From NCBI GenBank assembly GCA_913009695.1, contig CAJVWV010000008.1, positions 1 through 42,643 on the forward strand: 42,643 nucleotides of DNA. Direction: 5' to 3'. The translations under genes were made by a program, and so were the position numbers. This DNA is from an uncultured bacterium. GTDB taxonomy: Bacteria; Patescibacteriota; Patescibacteriia; Patescibacteriales; SZUA-104. Below are positions 34,781 through 42,643 of the stretch, piece after piece. The notes under the pieces were generated by a model. The model had not been told where the DNA came from. It made no database searches and saw nothing but the letters and a program-made list of their open reading frames with translations. Positions within the stretch are counted from its first letter, which is position 1; each line of letters begins with the position of its first letter.

Positions 34781-36211
34781 TTATTGTTTATTTATTAAAT
34801 TCCGTAAGTCATATCTTGATATGCCTTTAAATAAATATAAAGCGGCAAAATATATAACTGTAGATAAAAGTAAAATTATAAATAGATTTAATTCCTGAAA
34901 AGGAATCTGAATATAATATATGGCCATTGCCATAACTGCCGACGCTCCTAATGATTTTATAAAAATAGAAAGATTGGGTAAAAATTTAGCGTATTTCCAG
35001 ACTAAGAAAATTGACGCGGCGACAACGACTATCTCGCTATAAATCGTAACCCAGGCCGCGCCGAAATAAGAATAACGGGGGATAAAAATCAAATAGCCGA
35101 TGACTGCCGTTATGCCGGTAAAAATATAAACGCTAATAATCTTTTTTTGTTTGTTTATTGCTATTACGCCGTGCGTAAACATAGAACCGAAAAATATGAT
35201 ACTGGCGGCCAGAATTAAAATTCGTAGTACCGATCCGGAAGAACTAAAATCTTCTCCAGCCACTAGAGTCATAATCGGTTTAGCTAAAAATTGTGTGCCT
35301 ATTGTAAGCGGCACGGCTAAAATTACTAAAGCGTCAAAGGATTTCTGCATTACAGCCTTAAAACGATCTATATTTTTTTCCGCCCAAGAAGCCGTAATTA
35401 TAGGAAGAACAATTCCCGCGAACATAAATGGAATAGTAATAAACACGTCAATAACTTTATAGGCGGCTCCGTAAATACCGACTTCGGCCTGCGTTTTTAT
35501 TAAAGATAAAATTAAAGTATCAGTTTTAAGATAAACCAGATTAAAAGCTATGGTTATGGCAAGCGGCCATGATTTTTTAATAATATCTTTCCAGACCTCC
35601 TTATCAAAACTAAGTTTAATTTTTACAAATTTAATTGAAAATATGTAATGGAATAAAAAATTAATCGCGTTAGAAATCACCGTAGCGACCATTATGCCAA
35701 TAAGTCCGTAATTTAAACGAACGGCAATTAAAACACCTATTACTAAAATAACTCTGCCTGCTACTTCGGCGATTGAAACCTTGTCCATTCTTAAATTCTT
35801 CTGAAATACTCCGACTAGAATCTGATTTAAGGCTATAAAGAAAAAAGAGAGCGTAGTTACGGCTACTCCCATTTTTACGGCTATGTCATAAGGAAATAAA
35901 AAAACAACCAAAGGAGCAAGCCCTAAAAAAATAATCGCCGAAATTAAGCGCAAACTAAATAAATTACTAATTACTTTATCCTGATCAACGTCAGGCCTAC
36001 TTATCATCTGTACGGTAACGAGAGTTAGTCCCAAATCAGCTAAAATTCCAAAAAAAGACAAAAACGTAATAATAATCGTATATTGTCCAAAGCCAGCTAA
36101 CCCTAAATAACGAGTTATTACCGCGATCGCGATTAAACCCAAAAGAGTAGCAATGAACTTGCTAGCAACCTGAATTATAGTATTGTAAGCCACTTTAGTA
36201 GACAATCGCAT
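34781..36211 (-). CDS. Polysaccharide/lipid flippase (Wzx/MATE-like)
   Basis: ~12 TM; VITRYLGLAGFGQYTIIITFLSFFGILADLGL. Confidence 0.88.
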   Translation of the reverse strand: MRLSTKVAYNTIIQVASKFIATLLGLIAIAVITRYLGLAGFGQYTIIITFLSFFGILADLGLTLVTVQMISRPDVDQDKVISNLFSLRLISAIIFLGLAPLVVFLFPYDIAVKMGVAVTTLSFFFIALNQILVGVFQKNLRMDKVSIAEVAGRVILVIGVLIAVRLNYGLIGIMVATVISNAINFLFHYIFSIKFVKIKLSFDKEVWKDIIKKSWPLAITIAFNLVYLKTDTLILSLIKTQAEVGIYGAAYKVIDVFITIPFMFAGIVLPIITASWAEKNIDRFKAVMQKSFDALVILAVPLTIGTQFLAKPIMTLVAGEDFSSSGSVLRILILAASIIFFGSMFTHGVIAINKQKKIISVYIFTGITAVIGYLIFIPRYSYFGAAWVTIYSEIVVVAASIFLVWKYAKFLPNLSIFIKSLGASAVMAMAIYYIQIPFQELNLFIILLLSTVIYFAALYLFKGISRYDLRNLINKQ

Positions 36212-36300
36212 AAATATTAAGTTAAAAGTAAAATTTAAATTGTTTTTTTGCTAATTTTTGGTATAATAGAAATAAGTAATTTAATTATAACATAAACCAT

Positions 36301-36759
36301 ATGCAAACAACCACAAAAAAAATAATTAACAGTCTTGTTGTTTTATCAATTTTTCTTTTAATGGCGCAGATAGCCCTAATCCATGGAGCGCCAGCGGCAG
36401 AAGCGGGAAATTTATGGGACATGCAAAAACAGTCTGATTTTCAGGATGAAATCGGCAAAGAAGCGTTTCAAGTAATTGATCCCGATAAACCAGAAGACAT
36501 AAGAGTAATAGTTGCCGGGGTTATACGAGCTCTTCTTGGAGCTCTGGGTATTGTTTTTGTATTTTTATTGGTTATAGCCGGCTACAAGTGGATGACTGCC
36601 GCGGGCAATGAAGAAAAAGTAACTGAAGCAATGAGCCAAATAAAAATGGCTATTATAGGCTTAATAATAGTTCTCGCGGCGTGGTCTATAACAACTTTTA
36701 TTGGTAATTGTCTAGTTGATGTTACCGGGGTTTCATCATATAAATGGTACTGCCCTTAA
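36301..36759 (+). CDS. Pilin-like two-TM protein
   Basis: VIAGYKWMTAAGNEEKVTEAMSQIKMAIIGLIIVLAAWSITTFI. Confidence 0.8.
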   Translation: MQTTTKKIINSLVVLSIFLLMAQIALIHGAPAAEAGNLWDMQKQSDFQDEIGKEAFQVIDPDKPEDIRVIVAGVIRALLGALGIVFVFLLVIAGYKWMTAAGNEEKVTEAMSQIKMAIIGLIIVLAAWSITTFIGNCLVDVTGVSSYKWYCP

Positions 36760-36788
36760 ATATATAACATAACACTTAACTTAAAAGG

Positions 36789-37787
36789 GTGCTCAAAAAA
36801 ATTAAAAAATTAAAAAATATAATTCTTATTTTAATAGTTTTTTTATTTTCCATATTTTTATTTAGCCGCGGACATATCTATAATAAAAACGAACTCAAGT
36901 ATGGTATAACTTTTTCCAAAAAACAAGCCCAAAGCTTAAATCTTGACTGGCAGGAAGTTTATTTGGAAATACTTGATGATTTGGGCGTAAAAAAATTAAG
37001 GATACCGGCTTACTGGGATGAAATAAACTTTGAAGAAAATATTTACAGTTGGGAAGATTTAGATTGGCAAATTAAAGAGGCGAGCGAAAGAGAGGTTGAA
37101 ATAATTTTAGCGGTTGGCGGACGGCTTCCACGCTGGCCGGAATGCCATTTTCCTGATTGGATTAATAATTTATCTAAAGAAAAAAAAGAGGAAAAAATAT
37201 TATCATATATTAACGCGACTATAACAAGGTATAAAAACAATAAGCAGATTGTCGCTTGGCAGGTAGAAAATGAGCCTTTTTTGTCCCATTTCGGAGATTG
37301 CCCAAAATTAGACAGCAAATTATTAGATAAAGAAATCGCCGCAGTACGCGCGATTGATTCTCGACCCATAGTCATAAGCGATTCAGGAGAGCTATCAATT
37401 TGGGTACGAGCCGCGAAACGCGCGGATATTTTTGGCACAACAATGTATAGAGATACGTATTCTGTACACTTAAAAAGATATGTGCATTATCCGATAAGTC
37501 CGGGATTTTTCAGATTTAAAAAAAATATAACCAAGCTTTTCGCAAAACCTGATAAATGGATAGTGATAGAATTGCAGGCCGAACCATGGACAAAAGTTCC
37601 TTATCAGTACGCCACGCAAGAAGAAAGGGACCGCACAATGAATTTACAAAAATTCAGGGAAATACTGGAATTTGGAAGAAAAACTGGATTTAATGAATTT
37701 TACTTATGGGGAGTTGAGTGGTGGTATTGGGAAAAGGAAGTTAATAATAATCCGAGTTTGTGGGAAGAAGCGAGAAAATTATTTTAA
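36789..37787 (+). CDS. Glycoside hydrolase-like TIM-barrel protein (GTG start)
   Basis: KLRIPAYWDEINFEENIYSWEDLDWQIKEA..IVAWQVENEPFL..FYLWGVEWWYW. Confidence 0.8.
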   Translation: MLKKIKKLKNIILILIVFLFSIFLFSRGHIYNKNELKYGITFSKKQAQSLNLDWQEVYLEILDDLGVKKLRIPAYWDEINFEENIYSWEDLDWQIKEASEREVEIILAVGGRLPRWPECHFPDWINNLSKEKKEEKILSYINATITRYKNNKQIVAWQVENEPFLSHFGDCPKLDSKLLDKEIAAVRAIDSRPIVISDSGELSIWVRAAKRADIFGTTMYRDTYSVHLKRYVHYPISPGFFRFKKNITKLFAKPDKWIVIELQAEPWTKVPYQYATQEERDRTMNLQKFREILEFGRKTGFNEFYLWGVEWWYWEKEVNNNPSLWEEARKLF

Positions 37788-37913
37788 TAAAAATGTCAAA
37801 GCTCAAATGCCAAATCAAATCCAAATGTAAAAATTTCTTAATTTCGGACTTTAGTCATTGATTTGTCATTAGGATTTTGAAATTTGGATTTATATATTTT
37901 CTATAAAAACAAT

Positions 37914-38780
37914 ATGCAAAAAGAAAAAAATAATTATACTATCGGCATAGATATTGGGGGCACCAAAATGTCCGCTATTCTTTTTGACGGCTCCAAAATC
38001 TTGGCCGATTATACTTTGGCGACTCCGCAAGACACCGTAGATCATGTTGTCATTATGATTGGGGCCTTAATTGACCCTCTGTTTGAAAGGGCCAAAGAAG
38101 ATAAAATTAAAATTAAAGGAATTGGCATAGCGGTTGCCGGAATTGTTGATTTTAAAAATCAAATAATCGCTAAAAATTCTCCGAATTTAGAAATTTTAAA
38201 CAAAATAAAATTAGCAGAGCTAATTGAAAAAAGAAGGGGCGTTCCAACGATAATGGACAACGACGCTAATTGTTTTGCCCGCGCGGAAAGCGTATTAGGC
38301 GCGGGGAAAAAATATAGTAATATTTATGGTCTAACAATCGGAACCGGCATTGGCGGCGGATGGTTTGTAAATAACCGCATATATTACGGCAGCCATGGCG
38401 GCGCTAACGAACCGGGCCGATTTATTATGAACGGAGAAGAAAAGGTTGATTTAGAAATAATGTATCAGAAACTAACACAACACAACCTATTTAAGCTAGC
38501 CCAAAAAGCATACAGGGCTGACGCATTGGCTGAAAAGGCCTTTGACGATATTGGAGAGTTATTAGGAATATTTTTCGCTAACGTCGTAAATTTAATTGAT
38601 CCTGAAATATTTATTATCGGCGGAGGCGGACTAGAGGCCTGTGACCTGTTCTTGCCTAAAACAAAAAAAATAATGAAAAATTATATTATGAACCCGGAAT
38701 CAAAAAAGAAAATTAAAATAGAAAAAGCAAAATTAGGCGAACATGCCGGAGCGATAGGAGCGGCATTGTTGGTCGCGTAA
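37914..38780 (+). CDS. ROK-family sugar kinase
   Basis: YTIGIDIGGTKMSAILFDG; MDNDANCFARAES; TIGTGIGGG. Confidence 0.93.
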   Translation: MQKEKNNYTIGIDIGGTKMSAILFDGSKILADYTLATPQDTVDHVVIMIGALIDPLFERAKEDKIKIKGIGIAVAGIVDFKNQIIAKNSPNLEILNKIKLAELIEKRRGVPTIMDNDANCFARAESVLGAGKKYSNIYGLTIGTGIGGGWFVNNRIYYGSHGGANEPGRFIMNGEEKVDLEIMYQKLTQHNLFKLAQKAYRADALAEKAFDDIGELLGIFFANVVNLIDPEIFIIGGGGLEACDLFLPKTKKIMKNYIMNPESKKKIKIEKAKLGEHAGAIGAALLVA

Positions 38781-38862
38781 CACATAGTACATAACATATA
38801 ACATAAATTGTTCAGGAGTTAATGTCATAAAATTAATTTTACACAAAAATAACAACAAATAT

Positions 38863-39123
38863 TTAGCTTGCTGCCATTTTTTGTTTTAAGAGTCCAATTT
38901 CTTTTTGCATATCCTTAACTGTATTTTCCAATTCCTGCAGCTCAAAACGATAAGCGACATTAGACAACTTAAGCTTAATGTCTTCGTGTCCATGCTCTAA
39001 ATTTTTTTGCCCCTGCTCTAAATTTTTTTGTCCTTTCTCTAATTTATCAAAATGTTTACCAGTCTTCTCAAATTCATCTTTAATTATTACCGCTAAATCA
39101 TCTATGGTTATATTATGAGCCAT
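38863..39123 (-). CDS. Small coiled-coil protein with internal repeats
   Basis: LEKGQKNLEQGQKNLEHGHEDIK. Confidence 0.6.
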   Translation of the reverse strand: MAHNITIDDLAVIIKDEFEKTGKHFDKLEKGQKNLEQGQKNLEHGHEDIKLKLSNVAYRFELQELENTVKDMQKEIGLLKQKMAAS

Positions 39124-39291
39124 ATAGTTTAAATTAATTTTAATGTATTGTTATAACTTAATAATAACAAAAATCATAAATAACGCAACAGTGGCGCGCC
39201 ACACGTAACACATAGCACATAACAATTTATCTATTTTAATAAACTCCAAATCATTTTTCCGACTTCTTCCGCCGTTTCTGTAATTTTATTC

Positions 39292-39549
39292 TTATTCATA
39301 AATATCATGGTTTCCGACTGAGTAAAATCTTACTGTCTTATCGCCAATAAAATCAAAAATGATTCTATAATTATAATTTACAGAAAAGGACCAATATCCC
39401 TTTAATTCTCCACGGAGTTTATGGGTTTTCAGTCTTTTATCAAAAGGATCTCTGCGGAAAATCTTTTCCTTCTCTTCAGCGGAATTTTTAAGATTATCAG
39501 GTAATTTTTTGTATTGCTTTACGAATTTTGGCAAGTAGAGTATCTCCAT
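39292..39549 (-). CDS. RelE/ParE-superfamily toxin
   Basis: FVKQYKKLPDNLKNSAEEKEKIFRRDPFDKRLKTHKLRGELKGYWSFSVNYNYRIIFDF. Confidence 0.88.
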   Translation of the reverse strand: MEILYLPKFVKQYKKLPDNLKNSAEEKEKIFRRDPFDKRLKTHKLRGELKGYWSFSVNYNYRIIFDFIGDKTVRFYSVGNHDIYE

Positions 39550-39764
39550 TATCTTAAATTTTTAAGAGATTTTAATATTTTTCTTTTTCCTGCTTCAAAT
39601 TCTTTCTTGTCATTATTTAATTCTTGCGCCAGTTTACGCGTATTCCACAAACGAATAAGATGGCGAAAAAATTCGCTAGTGGAAGCAAACTCGCCTTTTT
39701 TAACTTCTTTTTTTACTGTCTTTGCCATAGTGTCGGGCAAAGATATATTAATTATATTTCTCAT
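39549..39764 (-). CDS. RHH-type antitoxin (ParD/CopG-like)
   Basis: NISLPDTMAKTVKKEVKKGEFASTSEFFRHLIRLW; overlaps toxin start. Confidence 0.85.
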   Translation of the reverse strand: MRNIINISLPDTMAKTVKKEVKKGEFASTSEFFRHLIRLWNTRKLAQELNNDKKEFEAGKRKILKSLKNLR

Positions 39765-39836
39765 AAATTTTGTTGAATTAATTAATTGTAATAATTTGTA
39801 TTACAATTATATAAAACAAAAAATTATTTGTCAAAT

Positions 39837-39864
39837 AAAAAAAGGCGATTAATCGCCTTTTTTT
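39837..39864. terminator. Palindromic bidirectional terminator
   Basis: aaaaaaaggcgattaatcgccttttttt. Confidence 0.85.
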
Positions 39865-39889
39865 AATATGTAATTTATAATACGTAAAT

Positions 39890-39940
39890 TACTGCACGCC
39901 AAGACCCATAAATACAAATTTTACTAGCGCGTAGGAGGAC
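39890..39940 (-). pseudogene. 3'-terminal fragment of pilin-like gene
   Basis: minus translation SSYALVKFVFMGLGVQ* matches C-terminus of 41068..41463. Confidence 0.8.
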
Positions 39941-39976
39941 CTGTCCTCGTGCCGTCGCTAAAGCTATGGCGACGTG
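39935..39976. repeat. Family D-like palindromes abutting the pilin fragment
   Basis: gaggacctgtcctc and gtcgctaaagctatggcgac. Confidence 0.65.
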
Positions 39977-40019
39977 CGACCGAAGCTTTTGCGAATAACA
40001 GAATAATTCTATTATTATT

Positions 40020-40150
40020 ATGAAACCCCTAAACCCGTAAATACAAATTTTACTAACGCATAGGAGGAAAAGATAATGAAAAGCCCAGCGGCCGCCCAGA
40101 CTAAAACATCTCTTCCTTTAGTTACTTTTTCCTGATTACCGGCAAGTCAT
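40020..40150 (-). pseudogene. Degenerate pilin-like gene fragment
   Basis: EKVTKGRDVLVWAAAGLFIIFSSYALVKFVFTGLGVS* in minus frame, near-identical to the 41068..41463 3' end. Confidence 0.88.
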
Positions 40151-40199
40151 CTATACCAGTCCTCTGAAGTTTGAACGCAAACAGATAAACGACATAAAA

Positions 40200-40505
40200 T
40201 TACAATTCACAAAATTCAAACTTAGCATTCACATTAAATTTATTACAAATTCTTTGTAAAACTATAGTACTTGGATAAACTTGCGCGTTTTCAATTCTTG
40301 AAACAACGGCTTGCGTGGTATTAATCTTTTTCGCTAAATCTTTTTGCGTTAAGCGTCGTTTTTTGCGCAAAGCGATAATCTGCTCCGCTATCTGCAACTT
40401 TAACATTTCTTCGTTAAAAGTTTTCTTGAATTTAGGATTTTTTAAATCTTTTGCCAAGTCGCCATTAAACGAATTGGCTATTTTTTTAATTTTATTCTTA
40501 TTCAT
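40200..40505 (-). CDS. XRE-family HTH antitoxin (HigA-like)
   Basis: IIALRKKRRLTQKDLAKKINTTQAVVSRIENAQVYPSTIVLQRICNKF. Confidence 0.9.
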   Translation of the reverse strand: MNKNKIKKIANSFNGDLAKDLKNPKFKKTFNEEMLKLQIAEQIIALRKKRRLTQKDLAKKINTTQAVVSRIENAQVYPSTIVLQRICNKFNVNAKFEFCEL

Positions 40506-40863
40506 ATAATCTAATATTATTAATAAAATTTTTATACCTCATTTCAGCCTCTATTAATTCTTTTTCCGGAGTTTTTTGATTTTCTTTTTTAACAAACATA
40601 TGCAACAGGACCATTTTATCGTTTCGCCAAATAAAATATAAAATTCTGTATAAATCTCTGGAAAACTTTACTCTTACTTCCGAAAAATGATAACCGCGAA
40701 TATTCTTGGTAATGATGCTCGCCGCTTTGCCGTCGTTTTCTGCCGCGTACATAATAGAAGCTCTTACTTTGGCTCTAACTGAATCTTTTTTAATATTATT
40801 AATATTCTCCCTAATTGACGATTCGCCGCTTGCGCTATCTACATAATAAATTATTTTCAACAT
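40498..40863 (-). CDS. Gp49/HigB-like toxin
   Basis: Position overlapping HTH gene; FSEVRVKFSRDLYRILYFIWRNDKMVLLHMFVKKENQKTPEKEL. Confidence 0.88.
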   Translation of the reverse strand: MLKIIYYVDSASGESSIRENINNIKKDSVRAKVRASIMYAAENDGKAASIITKNIRGYHFSEVRVKFSRDLYRILYFIWRNDKMVLLHMFVKKENQKTPEKELIEAEMRYKNFINNIRLYE

Positions 40864-40933
40864 ATTTTATTAACTTCATTATATATCTTTAAAGATATAT
40901 TGTCAAGAGTAAATTAAATTCCATTTATTTAAT

Positions 40934-41025
40934 GGACTGTTTATGACGGAGCGGAGCGACTGAATGGACAGTTCACGGTCGTTGCTGGCAAACTGTCCGT
41001 CCCAAAACGTCGGGACAAACAGTCC
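40934..41025. repeat. Nested inverted repeats
   Basis: GGACTGTTT...GGACAGTT...AACTGTCC...AAACAGTCC. Confidence 0.8.
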
Positions 41026-41033
41026 GCTTCATA

Positions 41034-41068
41034 AAACCCCCCTTTAAAAGGGGGGGGTTGGGGGGGGT
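41034..41068. repeat. Family B palindrome with extended G-tracts
   Basis: aaaccccccctttaaaaggggggggttgggggggg-like tract. Confidence 0.75.
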
Positions 41069-41463
41069 CAAGAAACCCCTAAACCAGTAAAAACGAATTT
41101 CACCAATGCGTAGGAGGAAAAGATAATGAAAAGCCCAACGGCCGCCCAAACTAAAACGTCTCTTCCCTTAGTTACTTTTTCCTGATTGCCCGCGGCAGTC
41201 ATCCAGATAAAACCTCCGTAGATAACCATGACTAAAGCAATAGAACCGACTATACCTAAAATAGCCTGAATGATGTTGCCCATGAGAACCTCAGGTGTTG
41301 TTGTCTTGCCAAGGGGATTGTCGAGGGTGACGGGTTTGCTCGTGTCTAGGGCCTCACTAGATATAGGTCCTTCATCAGCAGCATTACATAATAAAACAAA
41401 ATTAAAATTTATTAAAATAAAAAGTGATAATATTGATAATAAAAATATTGTTTTTTTTGTCAT
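41068..41463 (-). CDS. Pilin-like two-TM protein
   Basis: VIYGGFIWMTAAGNQEKVTKGRDVLVWAAVGLFIIFSSYALVKFVFTGLGVS. Confidence 0.82.
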   Translation of the reverse strand: MTKKTIFLLSILSLFILINFNFVLLCNAADEGPISSEALDTSKPVTLDNPLGKTTTPEVLMGNIIQAILGIVGSIALVMVIYGGFIWMTAAGNQEKVTKGRDVLVWAAVGLFIIFSSYALVKFVFTGLGVS

Positions 41464-41510
41464 ATTTAATAATTTTAAGATATTTTTTATATTCTAATTA
41501 TATCATTAAT

Positions 41511-41542
41511 AAAAAAAAAAGGGAATAGTATAGACTATTCCC
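41511..41542 (-). terminator. Terminator after the Ig-like protein gene
   Basis: minus: gggaatagtctatactattcccttttttttttt. Confidence 0.85.
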
Positions 41543-41560
41543 AGTAGTTTGAAACGGAAG

Positions 41561-42643
41561 TTAATATAGGCTTGCAAAAAATTCTCTTCTTGGCTCTGGA
41601 ACCACTTTTCTCTTCACCGTTACACTGAACTCAATATCTCTTCTTTTACTCAAGCTAACGATGTAGTATTTTCCATTCTGCAATGTATCTATTGTAGTTG
41701 AGAAATGTCCGTTATCTGTTTTAACCCATTTTCCGCCTTTGATAACAGATATTTCTTTGCCAGAGAACTTATCAGTCCCGATCACTTTTGCAGTAACAGT
41801 AACTTTATCGCCTAACTTTACGTCATGTTTGCCGGCCCGGAACGTTTTTACTTGTCCGTAATTCTTTTCAAAAGCATCCGCGTAAGTGTAGGTGTCGGCG
41901 GTGCCTTTTATCTGGGTTGGTTCAGAATAATAATTCGGATTTAAATCCGTTCCCGTCGGCTCGGTGATAACAGTTGTCGGATACGGGGATTTGAAATACC
42001 ATGAATGCAGATTCTCCGTTTCGACATTGCCTGCTTTGTCCGTCGCCTTGAAATATGTTTCATATTGAACCCCTATGGCGGTCGCCTCCCAGGCAACCCC
42101 CGAGGTAGTAATATTCCAGTTATTTCCTGTGGGAGTAATCGCATCCGACCACGACTGCGCAGGCGCGGCGCTCCAGATAGTGTTTGACCAGTCCCAGTAT
42201 TTATTATAATTAGCGTGATCCGCCTGAATATTTTTTATCTGAATTTCAACCTTATAAACCTCTCCCGGCGGGGTGTCCGAAGCAGTGCCGTAAGTATTAT
42301 TCATCGTTTCATAATAAATCCCTGCGGCCGGCACAGTCATTTCGGAAACAGGTTCTATTGTGTCATAAGTAAATGTCTGCGTCGTTATCGACAGTTCCAC
42401 GTTCGGATTGTTCGTTCCGTCGGACGTCGTGTCGTCTTTCGCCCGCGAATTTACGACATAGCTTAAACCGTCCGAAAATGCGCTTGTCAGAGACGTGTAA
42501 GTCCAGGAAGAAGCCCACAGGGAAGAGGCCTGCCAGGCGGCGTCAGGCGCGAGCGACTGCCAGACGGAACCATTCCAGTAAATTCCGGTTCCCGAACCCG
42601 AAGATATCCTCACCTGAACATTACCCACACCCGCATTCCAGTA
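41561..42643 (-). CDS. Large surface protein with repeated Ig-like/sugar-binding-type domains, 5' truncated by contig end
   Basis: Frame open through 42643 (YWNAGVGNVQVRISS...); domain text 'YFKATDKAGNVETENLHSWYFK'. Confidence 0.8.
   Translation of the reverse strand, partial: YWNAGVGNVQVRISSGSGTGIYWNGSVWQSLAPDAAWQASSLWASSWTYTSLTSAFSDGLSYVVNSRAKDDTTSDGTNNPNVELSITTQTFTYDTIEPVSEMTVPAAGIYYETMNNTYGTASDTPPGEVYKVEIQIKNIQADHANYNKYWDWSNTIWSAAPAQSWSDAITPTGNNWNITTSGVAWEATAIGVQYETYFKATDKAGNVETENLHSWYFKSPYPTTVITEPTGTDLNPNYYSEPTQIKGTADTYTYADAFEKNYGQVKTFRAGKHDVKLGDKVTVTAKVIGTDKFSGKEISVIKGGKWVKTDNGHFSTTIDTLQNGKYYIVSLSKRRDIEFSVTVKRKVVPEPRREFFASLY

Noticed and set aside
42005-42466. Plus-strand ORFs at 42005..42187 and 42215..42466
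   Set aside because: Antisense to the Ig-like surface protein, Arg-rich complement translation.

Overview
This is a contig end from an AT-rich bacterial genome. Gene content suggests Candidate Phyla Radiation/Patescibacteria (Parcubacteria-like): compact housekeeping operons, many small 'pilin-like' two-TM proteins and palindromic repeats; this assignment is inference. Positions 1-152 are not genomic: they hold a read-through Illumina TruSeq adapter (P7 + index) plus low-complexity tail, and the ORF at 114..1292 ends in adapter-encoded peptide. Recognisable genes include yifB/comM-like, recA, efp, rpsF-ssb-rpsR, ychF, infB-rbfA, a CsoR-to-CopA metal/thiol operon, dksA/traR-like, lspA, tsaE, rplS, gmk-like, rluD-like, a GT4, a flippase, a ROK kinase, two toxin-antitoxin pairs and four tRNAs (Asp, Cys, Val, Leu). 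The most interesting signals are: (i) nine small pilin-like genes, six in tandem, plus degenerate fragments around a HigBA-like module; (ii) a copper/thiol operon (18.1-24.0 kb) with several uncharacterised Cys-rich envelope proteins behind a CsoR-type dyad; (iii) several families of palindromes, some inserted in-frame in conserved genes (TRM11-like MTase, YchF, TsaE, RecA and L19 N-termini); (iv) a RAYT transposase with its cognate REPs; (v) at least two orphan structured RNA candidates (1430-1575 minus, 28980-29265 plus).
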